A stretch of DNA of 64,000 bases from Paracoccus alkanivorans (lineage in GTDB: Bacteria > Pseudomonadota > Alphaproteobacteria > Rhodobacterales > Rhodobacteraceae). The first letter of the stretch is position 1. Each line of letters begins with the position of its first letter. The notes beneath the pieces are model-generated. The model saw nothing but the letters and a program-made list of their open reading frames with translations. It was not told where the DNA came from and did not search any database. This document shows positions 1 to 8,656 of this stretch, piece after piece. The translations under genes were made by a program, and so were the position numbers. The DNA lies in contig NZ_QOKZ01000001.1 of NCBI RefSeq assembly GCF_003697785.1, positions 434,001 through 498,000 on the forward strand, given 5' to 3'.

Positions 1-3000
1 ATAATTAACAGCCTTGCCGTTCTCGTATAGCTCAGCCAGCAGCCTCCCGAACAGCGCCTGCTTTTCCTGTGGATTTCCAACCGCGTCAAGCTCCTTGCGA
101 AAGCCGAGCCGGACCGCGCCTTCCAGCCCCATGCCACCGAACTCTCCCGTCGGCCATGAAACGGTCAGCGCGGATTCCTTGAACCCTCCCGCCACCATTG
201 CCATGGCGCCAAGGCCATAGCCCTTGCGCAACACCACGGTATAGACCGGAACGCGCAGGGCAGCTCCGGTGACGAACATGCGGCAAACCTTTCGCACCAG
301 CCCGGTCCTTTCGGCCTCGGGGCCGACCATGAAGCCCGGAGTATCGCAAAGCGAGATCACCGGCAGTCCATGAGCATCGCAAAGCTGCAGGAAACGGGTG
401 GCCTTGATGGCCGCATCCGCGTCGATGGCACCGCCCAGATGCCTGGGATTATTCGCGATCAGCCCATAGGGCCGTCCCTCTATCCTGACAAGGCTGGTCA
501 CCATGCCCGCCCCCCAGCCCCGGCGCAGTTCCAGCACCGATCCCTCGTCGCAGAGGGTATCGATGACATCGCGGATCTCGTAGACTCGCAGCCGGTTCTC
601 GGGAATGACGCGCCGCAACAGACGCTGGTCGGGCGCGCTCCATGCGGTATCGGTTCCCTGGAAATAGGACAGATACCGTTTCGCTACCTGGCAGGCCTCG
701 GCCTCGTCCCGCACGCGGATATCCACGACGCCGCTGGCGGTCTGCACATCGATGGGACCGACATCCTCGGGCTTGTAAACGCCCAGCCCACCGCCTTCGA
801 TCATCGCGGGACCGGCCATTCCGATATTGCTTCGCTCGGTCGCGATGATCACGTCGCAGCACCCCAAAAGCGCGGCATTCCCGGCAAAACAGCGTCCCTC
901 TGCAACCCCGATGACGGGCACCTTGCCCGAAAGCGAGGCAAAGGTGGCAAAGCTTGGTCCATCAAGCCCCGCGACGGTTGCCCGATCCGTGTCGCCGGGC
1001 CGGCCGCCGCCACCTTCCGCAAAGAAGATCATCGGCAATTCGTGCTGTTTCGCCAGGTTGAAGATGCGATCCAGCTTGCGGTGATGCCGCTGCCCCTGTG
1101 TCCCGGCAAGCACGGTGTAGTCCCCGATGGCAAAGGCGCAGCGCGCGGCCTCGGCACCGAAGCGGCCGCCATTGACCCTGCCAGTGCCTGTCAGGATGCC
1201 GTCTCCGGTCGTATTGCGTACCAGATCCTCACGAGAGCGCCTGCGGCTCTGCGCGGCGATGGCAAGTTCGCCATATTCGTTGAAGCTGCCGGGATCGCAA
1301 AGATCGGCGAGATTCTCGCGGGCCGTGCGCTGCCCGCGGCTGCGGCGACGACCCACTGCCTCTGGCCGGGCTTCGTCGCGGCCGAGTGCCTGGCGATCGA
1401 AAAGTTCCTGCAGATCGGGACGCACGGCATCCGGATCGACTTCCTCGGTTTCACCTGCCTGTTCCTGTGGCCCCTCGCCCGGAGCAATCGAAAGAATTGC
1501 CTCTTCCGACGCGAGCGTCTGTCCCGGCCCGGCCAGCACCGTTCCGATCCGGCCGGAAACCGGGGCCTCGATCGCATGTTCCATCTTCATCGCTTCCAGC
1601 ACGGCGACGACCTGGCCTTTCGCGACCACATCCCCGGACGAGATACGCAGGTCCACAAGGGTGGCCTGCATCGGCGCAACCACCGCGACCTCATCCCCGG
1701 GCAGTTCCGCATGGCCGGTTGCCTCGGTTTCGGCATGGACAGGCGTGCCGTAAGAAGCCGCTTGCAGATCGGCAGCCGCGCTGGCCAGTTCGGCATAATG
1801 CGCCTCGATAAAGCGTGTGTTCACGCTGTAATCGCCAAGTTCCGGCCGGGCGAGCAGGGCACGCAGCCAGTTCAGATTCGTATCCAGCCCGTCGATGCGA
1901 AACTCCGACAGCGCCCGCCGGCTGCGTGCAAGCGCCGCGGGCAACGTGTCCCCCCGGGAGATCACCTTGGCAAGAAGCGAGTCGTAAGCCGCCGAAACCG
2001 GATATCCCGCATAGCCGAAGCCATCGACGCGGATGCCGGGACCCGCTGGCGGATCATAGGCCGATATCGTCCCGCCCGCCGGACGGATCCCGCCATCCGG
2101 CGCGATGCGTTCCATATTCACGCGCGACTGGATCGCTACGCCCCGGGCATCCCGCGGCAGATTCAGATCCGCCAGCGTGACACCCTCTGCCACACGGATT
2201 TGCAGGGCGACGAGATCGATATCGTAGATCGCCTCCGTGATCGTATGCTCGACCTGAATCCGAGGGTTTGCCTCGATGAAAAAAACCTCTCCGGTGGCCG
2301 TATCAAGCAGGAATTCGAACGTGCCAAGGCTGCGATAAGCATTCGCGCGGGCCAGTTCGGCCGCGTATCCGGTCAGTCTGCTGCGCAGTTCTTCGGACAG
2401 GTTCGGGGCCGGTGCGATCTCGATCACCTTCTGGTGGCGGCGCTGCAGGGTGCAATCGCGCTCTCCAAGCGCCGCGACGCCGCCTTGCCCGTCGCCCAGA
2501 ACCTGCAACTCGACGTGACGCGCCGATGCAATGAACCGCTCCACATAGACGTCAGCGGCACCGAAAGCCGCCTTTGCCTCGCGCTGCGCAGCTTCGATGG
2601 CCGGGGCAATCCCGGCGCGGTCATGCACGACCCGCATACCACGCCCCCCGCCGCCGGCAACCGCCTTGACGATCATGCCCGCCCCCTCGGGCAGGCGGTC
2701 AAAGAACGCTTCGGCCTGCGCCGCATCGACGGGGTCCGCTGTGCCGGGAACAACGGGCACCCCCATTTCGTCCGCCAGCTTGCGTGCAGCGATCTTGTCT
2801 CCGTAAAGGCGCAGCGATTCCGGCGTCGGACCAAGAAACCGCATTCCCGCCGCCTCGACCGCCTCGGCGAATTCGGCATTCTCGCTGAGAAACCCATAGC
2901 CGGGATGAACGGCGTCGCAGCCGCCGCGCCGCGCGGCGGCGACCATTTCGGGGATGTCTAGATAGGCCCGGCCACCCTGCCCCGGCAGCAATTCCGCACG

Positions 3001-3144
3001 ATCCGCACGCCGGACATGAAGCGAGTTGGCATCGTCACGTGGATGGACAGCGCAGGTTTCCAACCCGAGATCGGCAGCCGTCCGGGCGATCCGCAGCGCA
3101 ATCTCCCCCCGGTTCGCGATAAGCAGCCTGTTGATCCTGGTCAC
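1..3144 (-). CDS. Fused acyl-CoA carboxylase: biotin carboxylase, biotinyl carrier and carboxyltransferase (3' end off window)
   Basis: A single reading frame runs from a GTG at 3144 to the left edge without a stop, giving 1048 visible residues. The N-terminus opens with the biotin carboxylase signature IANRGEIALRIART, and the ATP-grasp glycine loop GGGGRGM lies at residues 164-170. A biotinyl-carrier motif EAMKMEH follows, with the modifiable lysine at residue 520. From about residue 560 onward the protein is a carboxyltransferase with N and C halves. The frame ends in GKAVNY, which resembles the C-terminal part of the propionyl-CoA carboxylase beta family, so probably only a few dozen residues are missing. 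Carrier-in-the-middle single-chain enzymes are known as long-chain acyl-CoA carboxylases, but the substrate here is unknown. The start is fixed by a GTGA overlap with the upstream ligase. Confidence 0.88.
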   Translation of the reverse strand, partial: MTRINRLLIANRGEIALRIARTAADLGLETCAVHPRDDANSLHVRRADRAELLPGQGGRAYLDIPEMVAAARRGGCDAVHPGYGFLSENAEFAEAVEAAGMRFLGPTPESLRLYGDKIAARKLADEMGVPVVPGTADPVDAAQAEAFFDRLPEGAGMIVKAVAGGGGRGMRVVHDRAGIAPAIEAAQREAKAAFGAADVYVERFIASARHVELQVLGDGQGGVAALGERDCTLQRRHQKVIEIAPAPNLSEELRSRLTGYAAELARANAYRSLGTFEFLLDTATGEVFFIEANPRIQVEHTITEAIYDIDLVALQIRVAEGVTLADLNLPRDARGVAIQSRVNMERIAPDGGIRPAGGTISAYDPPAGPGIRVDGFGYAGYPVSAAYDSLLAKVISRGDTLPAALARSRRALSEFRIDGLDTNLNWLRALLARPELGDYSVNTRFIEAHYAELASAAADLQAASYGTPVHAETEATGHAELPGDEVAVVAPMQATLVDLRISSGDVVAKGQVVAVLEAMKMEHAIEAPVSGRIGTVLAGPGQTLASEEAILSIAPGEGPQEQAGETEEVDPDAVRPDLQELFDRQALGRDEARPEAVGRRRSRGQRTARENLADLCDPGSFNEYGELAIAAQSRRRSREDLVRNTTGDGILTGTGRVNGGRFGAEAARCAFAIGDYTVLAGTQGQRHHRKLDRIFNLAKQHELPMIFFAEGGGGRPGDTDRATVAGLDGPSFATFASLSGKVPVIGVAEGRCFAGNAALLGCCDVIIATERSNIGMAGPAMIEGGGLGVYKPEDVGPIDVQTASGVVDIRVRDEAEACQVAKRYLSYFQGTDTAWSAPDQRLLRRVIPENRLRVYEIRDVIDTLCDEGSVLELRRGWGAGMVTSLVRIEGRPYGLIANNPRHLGGAIDADAAIKATRFLQLCDAHGLPVISLCDTPGFMVGPEAERTGLVRKVCRMFVTGAALRVPVYTVVLRKGYGLGAMAMVAGGFKESALTVSWPTGEFGGMGLEGAVRLGFRKELDAVGNPQEKQALFGRLLAELYENGKAVNY

Positions 3145-4847
3145 GTGGTCTCTTCCTTCTCATTTACCCATTCCTGCAATTCGGCCTTGCGGACCTTGCC
3201 GGTCGCGGTCATCGGCAGCGCCTCGACAAACCGGATTTCCGGAAGCTTGTATTTCGAGAGCTTCCCGGCCAGCCAATGGTCCAGGTCCCCGGCCGTCAGC
3301 ATCGGGTCGGCAGGCTGAACGAAAGCCACCGGAACCTGCCCGGCATGGGGATCGCCGCGCCCCACCACGCCCGATCCCTTCACGCCCGGATGCTTGCCCA
3401 GAACCGCTTCGATCTCTGCGGGAAAGACGGACATGCCGCGAACCTTGAGCATCTCTTTGCGGCGTCCGAGATAGTGCAGATACCCCATCTCATCGATCAC
3501 CCCGATATCGCCCGTATGCAGGAATCCGTCCCGGATCGCCTCGGCCGTCGCATCCGGCCGCTTCCAATAACCCTTGAACATTGCGGGCGTGCGGACCGTG
3601 ATCTCGCCCTCTTGTCCGAAGGGGAGGATTGCTCCCGTCTCGAAGTCCCGGATCACGAATTCCGTGTGAGGCAGCGGCAGACCGACAAAGACCGGCTGCT
3701 GCTTCAGGTCGAAATCATCGTCCTGCATGCCGGTGGTAAAGGTGTTCGAGGTATGGGTCTCGGTCATCCCCCAGGCCGCTTCGGCCAGAACCGTCCCGGT
3801 CCGCGCCTTCCATGCGGCCCGAATATCCGCGTCGAGCTTTCTGATGAAGCTGACCACCCGCACCCGACGCAGCGACGACAGGTCGTAATCGCCGAAATCC
3901 GCGCGGTTCATCAACTCGACCGCCCCATCGACGACAAGTGCGACCGTGGTAACCCGGTATCGCTCGACCGCCTGCAGAACGCCCAGGGGATCCCATCGCG
4001 TCATCAGCACCAGCGGTTCGCCGGTCATCAGCGGAAAGATCAGTGCCGCATTCTCCCCCGCGATCCAGAACTCCGGGAAAAAGCTGAGGCTGATGGAGGG
4101 TTCCTTGCCCGCGGTGACAGACCAGTTGGCTGCACCGGTAAACACCATGTCGCGCTGCGTATGCACGCAGCCCTTGGGCATGCCGGTGGTGCCGCCCGTG
4201 TAGTTCAGCGCAGCCGGGCTGTCGAGATCGCCCGCCTCGATACGGTCCGCCGGCATCGCCGCGATCGCGGGCAGCAAAGCGGTCGTGCCGGGACATGGCT
4301 TGGCGATGGAGGCGACCGAGGCCGGGCAGTTTATCTCGGGCGCCTCCGGCAGCATCTCGGCCAGCGCGGTGCTGAAAACCTCCTGGACCATCGTGCCGGG
4401 AATGGCGGCCAGCGCCACCGCTGCCAGGCTGTCGAGTGTCACCAGGCATTTCGCATCGGCATCCTTCAACACATAGGCCAGTTCGTCCGGGGTGGATAGC
4501 GGCGAGACCGGCACATGAACCGCGCCTGCCTTGAGAATGCCATAGAAGACGACATGAAATTGCGGGCAATTGGGCAGAAAGACCGCGACGCGTTCCCCCT
4601 TGGCGATCCCGCGCACCGTCAGCAGCGCCGCAAAGCGGTTCGCATCGGCATCAAGCCGCGCCCAACTGATCCGGGTTCCGTAATAGATCAGCGCCGGTGC
4701 CTCGGGTGTCGTTTCCGCCCAATGGGCCAAATGCCGCGTCAACGTGACCTCGCCCTGCGGATATTGCACCTCGCGCGCAAATCCTGAGGGCCAGACCTTC
4801 GCATGCATCCCGGCAAGATCAGCCAGATAAGCCTCGGCATCCGTCAT
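3141..4847 (-). CDS. AMP-dependent acyl-CoA ligase (second of two in the operon)
   Basis: This 568-residue adenylate-forming enzyme should activate a carboxylic acid with ATP and CoA. Visible core motifs are the P-loop TGGTTGMPKG near residues 217-226, the aromatic/acyl-binding GMTETHT, the hinge region TGDIGVIDEMGYLHYLGR, and the C-terminal catalytic lysine in MTATGKVRKAEL. The start at 4847 overlaps the stop of the preceding ligase (ATGA), and its own stop overlaps the start of the fused carboxylase (GTGA), so translation is probably coupled. No signal peptide is visible, so it is cytoplasmic. Its position just before the carboxylase suggests it supplies the CoA thioester that is carboxylated. 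This is inference, and the acid it activates is not identifiable. Confidence 0.85.
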   Translation of the reverse strand: MTDAEAYLADLAGMHAKVWPSGFAREVQYPQGEVTLTRHLAHWAETTPEAPALIYYGTRISWARLDADANRFAALLTVRGIAKGERVAVFLPNCPQFHVVFYGILKAGAVHVPVSPLSTPDELAYVLKDADAKCLVTLDSLAAVALAAIPGTMVQEVFSTALAEMLPEAPEINCPASVASIAKPCPGTTALLPAIAAMPADRIEAGDLDSPAALNYTGGTTGMPKGCVHTQRDMVFTGAANWSVTAGKEPSISLSFFPEFWIAGENAALIFPLMTGEPLVLMTRWDPLGVLQAVERYRVTTVALVVDGAVELMNRADFGDYDLSSLRRVRVVSFIRKLDADIRAAWKARTGTVLAEAAWGMTETHTSNTFTTGMQDDDFDLKQQPVFVGLPLPHTEFVIRDFETGAILPFGQEGEITVRTPAMFKGYWKRPDATAEAIRDGFLHTGDIGVIDEMGYLHYLGRRKEMLKVRGMSVFPAEIEAVLGKHPGVKGSGVVGRGDPHAGQVPVAFVQPADPMLTAGDLDHWLAGKLSKYKLPEIRFVEALPMTATGKVRKAELQEWVNEKEETT

Positions 4848-6517
4848 TGGCTGCCCCCTTTTTCCTGCTCAAGTTCTGCGATCAGCCGCGCCCGCAGCTT
4901 GTATTTCTCGATTTTCGATGTCGGGGTGACGGGCATGGTATCGATGATGCGGATATGCCTTGGCCGCATATAGCGGGGCATCTCGGCCTCGGCATATGCG
5001 CGAATATCGGTAAGGTCGGCCTCTGCGCCGCTCTCCAACTCAAGAAAGACGGCGATATCGTCCTCGTCCCCGACCGCCGCGGGAACCGGCACGGCAGCAG
5101 CAGCGCGTATGGATGGATGGCGCAGCATGACGCTTTCGACCTCGAAAGAGCTGACATTCTCGCCGCGCACCCGAAAGAAACCGCCCATGCGATCCACATA
5201 AACATAGAGGTTGCGGGCGGCGTCGATCTGCCGGACCGCATCGCCGGTATGGAACCAGCAGTTGCGCAACACCTTCAGCGTCGCCTCGGGCTTGTTGATG
5301 TAATCCTGCAGGATCAGGTCAGGAAAACGGGGGCGGATACATAATTGTCCCACTGCGCCCTCGGGAACCAACGCGTCATGTTCATCCAGCGCCGCCACTT
5401 CGAAAAGAGGCGACGGCGCGCCCATCACACCCTTGGGCAGCCTCTCCCGGCCATCGAACAACGGACGCCCGAAGTCCCGGGCCGCCTGCCGGTAATCAGC
5501 TTTCGACAAGCCTTTCCACAAATCGGCGGGCGTGCCCTGCCCCTCCGGAAACTCGTCCAGCACGGCCCCGAATACCGATCCGCTTTCGGTCTGCCCGAAG
5601 CCGACTGTCATGAAGTCCACGCCGAAACGGGTGGCGAATGCGTGGTGATTGGCATTGAAGGGCTGGATATGGACCTTGTTCAGTGTATTCGCCGCGTCAT
5701 CCGGACGGGCAGGCAAAGACATGATATGCGGGATCATCACATCCAGCAGCGTCGCCACCGAAGCCCCGCTCGCGGCTATGCGTTGCCAGAAGGCGCTTGC
5801 CGAGAACCTGTCCCAAAGCCCGACCGTGCAGCCGGTCCAGGCCGCACGGGCGAAAAGGTTGAAGGCGCCTCCGACGTGATAAAGGGGCAGATCGCAATGC
5901 ACTGCATCCTCGGGCGTATTGAGGACACGTGAGTTGAAGCAATACTGGTTGATCCAGCGGTGCCCGAGCCGAACTCCCTTGGCTGGTCCCGTGGTGCCCG
6001 AGGTGTAGATGATCGCGGCCGGATCGGACGGCGCCAGCAGGATCGGGGGCGGATCGTCACCTTCCAGTATCTCGATATCACCGCCGGGACCGGCAAGCAC
6101 GAAATCAGGCAGTTCGCCACGTATCGGTTGCAGCAAGGCAACGCCTGCCGCATCGGCGATCACGACTTTGGGTGCTGCATCGGCGATCTGATAGGTCAGG
6201 AAACCACCGCGCAGAAAGTGGTTGATCGGCGCAAAGACGGCCCCGACCCGCCAGATCGCGAACATCGCCAGCGCGGGCAGGATTGCGGTCGGCGACAAAA
6301 CGCAGACATGATCTCCCTTCCCGACCCCCAACCCGGCAAGCCCGGCAGCCATCTGGCGCGTGCGCTTCTGGAACTCCGCGAACGAAAACCGCTCGCCACT
6401 CTCACCATATAGCAGGAACAGCCTGTCGGGATCGCGCGCGGCATGGCTGTCGAAGCGATGCAGAACAGAGTCGCCATCGCGGCTCATCAGTTCGAAACAC
6501 TCGGCCGCGGAAATCAT
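4844..6517 (-). CDS. AMP-dependent acyl-CoA ligase (first of two in the operon)
   Basis: A 557-residue member of the acyl-CoA synthetase superfamily. The P-loop YTSGTTGPAKG is at residues 171-181, FGQTESGSVFG is the A5-type motif, HTGDAVRQID and the GGFFRVRGENVSSFEVE segment form the hinge region, and the C-terminal lysine motif is PTSKIEKYKLR. The general shape resembles crotonobetaine/carnitine-CoA ligases, but I would not assign that activity. It starts at ATG 6517 overlapping the stop of the biotinyl carrier gene and ends overlapping the next ligase, both as ATGA. Two different ligases in one operon suggest two acids, or a substrate activated twice along the pathway. Confidence 0.85.
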   Translation of the reverse strand: MISAAECFELMSRDGDSVLHRFDSHAARDPDRLFLLYGESGERFSFAEFQKRTRQMAAGLAGLGVGKGDHVCVLSPTAILPALAMFAIWRVGAVFAPINHFLRGGFLTYQIADAAPKVVIADAAGVALLQPIRGELPDFVLAGPGGDIEILEGDDPPPILLAPSDPAAIIYTSGTTGPAKGVRLGHRWINQYCFNSRVLNTPEDAVHCDLPLYHVGGAFNLFARAAWTGCTVGLWDRFSASAFWQRIAASGASVATLLDVMIPHIMSLPARPDDAANTLNKVHIQPFNANHHAFATRFGVDFMTVGFGQTESGSVFGAVLDEFPEGQGTPADLWKGLSKADYRQAARDFGRPLFDGRERLPKGVMGAPSPLFEVAALDEHDALVPEGAVGQLCIRPRFPDLILQDYINKPEATLKVLRNCWFHTGDAVRQIDAARNLYVYVDRMGGFFRVRGENVSSFEVESVMLRHPSIRAAAAVPVPAAVGDEDDIAVFLELESGAEADLTDIRAYAEAEMPRYMRPRHIRIIDTMPVTPTSKIEKYKLRARLIAELEQEKGGSQ

Positions 6518-6747
6518 GGCGCCACATCGATGATCGCGACGGTCTGATCCTCGGCAACCTCGTCGCCCTCCGACACGAGCAGTTTCACGACTTTCCCCGA
6601 CCTCTCCGAGATGACGGGGATTTCCATTTTCATGGCCTCGACGATGACCACGGCCTCTTGCGCCGCGACCTCGTCACCCTCTTGCCGGGCCAGTAGCCAC
6701 ACCCTGCCGGCAACCTCGCTTTTCAGGCCGATTTCAGCCATCGTCAT
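6514..6747 (-). CDS. Free biotinyl (carboxyl carrier) domain protein
   Basis: A 77-residue protein consisting only of a biotin/lipoyl attachment fold. The motif VEAMKMEIP puts the modifiable lysine at residue 40, and the flanking GDEVAAQ and GDEVAEDQ turns are the paired hammerhead strands of the domain. The AMKM form points to biotin rather than lipoate. It is a stand-alone carrier, unlike the internal carrier domain of the fused carboxylase at the left edge. It may serve the stand-alone carboxyltransferase at the start of the operon. Starts at ATG 6747 (ATGA overlap with the upstream permease). A second ATG two codons in is possible but the overlap favours the first. Confidence 0.85.
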   Translation of the reverse strand: MTMAEIGLKSEVAGRVWLLARQEGDEVAAQEAVVIVEAMKMEIPVISERSGKVVKLLVSEGDEVAEDQTVAIIDVAP

Positions 6748-7628
6748 CTCCTCGCTGTCGGATCAAGCGCCTCCCGCAGGGATTCCCCCACGGTATTGAA
6801 GGCAAGCGCCGTCACCAGGATCGCGATCCCCGGCGCATACATCTGGGCCGGCGCGATCTGCGCATAGACATAGGCGCGCGCGATCATAGAGCCCCAGGAC
6901 GAATCCGGCGGCTGCATCCCCAGCCCCAGGAAACTGAGAGAGGCTTCGGCAAGCAGGGCGACAGGCATCAGCAGCGTAATCTGCACCAGCACCGGCTGAA
7001 TTGCATTCGGCAGGACGTGATTTTTCAGGATTAACCATGTCGAGGCGCCGAAACAGCGGGCGGCATCGACATAGAGTTCCTGCTTGAGCACCAGTGCGCG
7101 AGCGCGGGCGAGCCGGGCGAGTTGCGGGGCAAACACGATGCCGACGGACAGCATGGCATTGGTCAGCCCGATGCCCAGCACCCCCGTGACGGCAATCGCC
7201 AGAACGATGGCGGGAAAGGACAGGAAAGTGTCGAGTATGCGGCTGATCACCTCGTCCACCCACCCCCCCGTGTAACCCGCGATCAATCCCACCGGAATAC
7301 CCAGCAACGCCGCAACCCCGACCGCCAGCAGCGACGCATAGATCGATGCGGTGGCGCCATGGATCAGGCGCGACAGGACATCGCGGCCCAGATCGTCAGT
7401 CCCAAGAAGATGTTGCGCCGATGGCGCCTCCAGCATCGCGTTGTAGTCCTGCAATGTCGGATCATGGGGAGCGATCGCATCGGCAAAGATCGCGCACAGC
7501 ACGATCACCAGCAGCACGACCAGCCCGATCACGGCCACGGGATCGTCCCGCATCCAGTCCCTGGCCCGGGTCGTGAAAGCGGGACGGGTGCTGCGAATTT
7601 CTCCGGGTGTTGCGCTCGTCTCGGTCAT
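6744..7628 (-). CDS. ABC transporter permease, DppC/OppC type
   Basis: This 294-residue inner-membrane protein has the layout of the DppC/OppC permease family. A short cytoplasmic N-terminus precedes a first membrane helix (VIGLVVLLVIVLCAIFADAI), then the HLLGTDDLGRDVLSRLIHGA stretch typical of this subfamily. A central BPD_transp_1 helix bundle carries the EAA-type loop (EASLSFLGLGMQPPDSSWG). It pairs with the DppB-type permease encoded just upstream, to which it is joined by an ATGA overlap. Its own stop overlaps the carrier gene. Together with the two ATPases and the binding protein it completes an oligopeptide/nickel-type importer whose cargo, judging by the operon, may be an organic acid or conjugate rather than a peptide. 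Confidence 0.9.
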   Translation of the reverse strand: MTETSATPGEIRSTRPAFTTRARDWMRDDPVAVIGLVVLLVIVLCAIFADAIAPHDPTLQDYNAMLEAPSAQHLLGTDDLGRDVLSRLIHGATASIYASLLAVGVAALLGIPVGLIAGYTGGWVDEVISRILDTFLSFPAIVLAIAVTGVLGIGLTNAMLSVGIVFAPQLARLARARALVLKQELYVDAARCFGASTWLILKNHVLPNAIQPVLVQITLLMPVALLAEASLSFLGLGMQPPDSSWGSMIARAYVYAQIAPAQMYAPGIAILVTALAFNTVGESLREALDPTARR

Positions 7629-8638
7629 CGCTGCGATATCCTTGGATCGAGAACGGAATAGAGCATGTCCGTCACCAGATTGACGGTCACCACGGTCAGC
7701 ACCATGGCCAGCACGGCCCCCTGGACGACGGGAAAATCCCGCTGCAGCGTCGCGTTGACGATAGTGTTGCCCATGCCGGGAATGGCGAAGACCACCTCGA
7801 CCACAACGGTTGCCGCGAGTGTGCGGTTCACGAGCAGGGAAATCACCGTCAGCAAGTTGACCGAGACATTGCGCAGCCCGTGCTTCCAGAGGATCGTGCC
7901 GAAGGGCAGCCCCTTGGCATGAAGGGTGCGAAAATGCTGGGAATGAAGGATCTCCACCAACGACGAGCGCAACTGCCGCGCGACCTCGGCGATGCCACTG
8001 GCCGCGAGTGCCACCGCAGGCAGGGTCGCGTGCCAGATCGCACCGGCAAGGTTCTCGGAAGGAGCGACGAAGCCGGTCGCGGGAAACCAGGCCCGGTTGA
8101 GCGCAAAGATCATGACGAAGATCATCGCGATCCAGAAATTCGGCAACGCCACCCCGGCAGATGACAGCATCATCACAAGCCGGTCGATCAACCCGCCCGA
8201 GCGGGCCGCGGCAAGCATCCCCAACGGCACGCCAATGAGGACAGAGATCAGGATCGCGTAGCAGACGATGAACAGGGTATTGGGAAAGACCCGCAGCAGG
8301 GTGGTCCCGACCTCCTCGCCAGAGAGGAAGGATTGGGAAAGGTCACCATGCAGCGCACGCCAGACCCAGTTTCCATACTGCACCAGCAGCGGATCGTTGA
8401 GGCCCCTCGACTCGCGGATTTCCTCGATCCGTTCGACTGTCGCGTTCTCGCCGGCGATAGTGATCGCGACATCTCCCGGCAGCAGCTTGAGCAGCATGAA
8501 AACGGAGAATGTCGCCAGCACCAGAACCGGGATGGTCTGAACCAGCCTGCGCCGAAGCATTCTGCGTTGCAATGGATTTAACATGCGGAAAGATCCGTCA
8601 CGATTGGTTGCGAATGCGCCGGGCGGCCTTGCGATCAC
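7625..8638 (-). CDS. ABC transporter permease, DppB/OppB type
   Basis: A 337-residue membrane protein of the DppB/OppB family. The first transmembrane helix follows the basic stretch RRRLVQTIPVL, a long periplasmic loop comes next, and the C-terminal part carries the conserved VVVEVVFAIPGMGNTIVNA and DMLYSVLDPRI segments. The frame opens at a GTG (8638), but an ATG at 8584 beginning MLNPLQRR is an equally good start; neither has a strong ribosome site, so the N-terminus is uncertain by 18 residues. A weak inverted repeat (CCGGG at 8619-8623 with CCCGG at 8638-8642) lies just after the binding-protein gene. This is the only junction in the operon without a stop/start overlap. Confidence 0.87.
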   Translation of the reverse strand: MIARPPGAFATNRDGSFRMLNPLQRRMLRRRLVQTIPVLVLATFSVFMLLKLLPGDVAITIAGENATVERIEEIRESRGLNDPLLVQYGNWVWRALHGDLSQSFLSGEEVGTTLLRVFPNTLFIVCYAILISVLIGVPLGMLAAARSGGLIDRLVMMLSSAGVALPNFWIAMIFVMIFALNRAWFPATGFVAPSENLAGAIWHATLPAVALAASGIAEVARQLRSSLVEILHSQHFRTLHAKGLPFGTILWKHGLRNVSVNLLTVISLLVNRTLAATVVVEVVFAIPGMGNTIVNATLQRDFPVVQGAVLAMVLTVVTVNLVTDMLYSVLDPRISQR

Positions 8639-8656
8639 CCGGAGAGAAAGACCGGA

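Noticed and set aside
370..2961. Long rightward frame of 863 codons
   Set aside because: It lies opposite the fused carboxylase, whose leftward frame carries clear biotin carboxylase and carrier motifs. The rightward product is rich in Arg, His, Pro and Gln without any family motif, so it is a GC-driven shadow.
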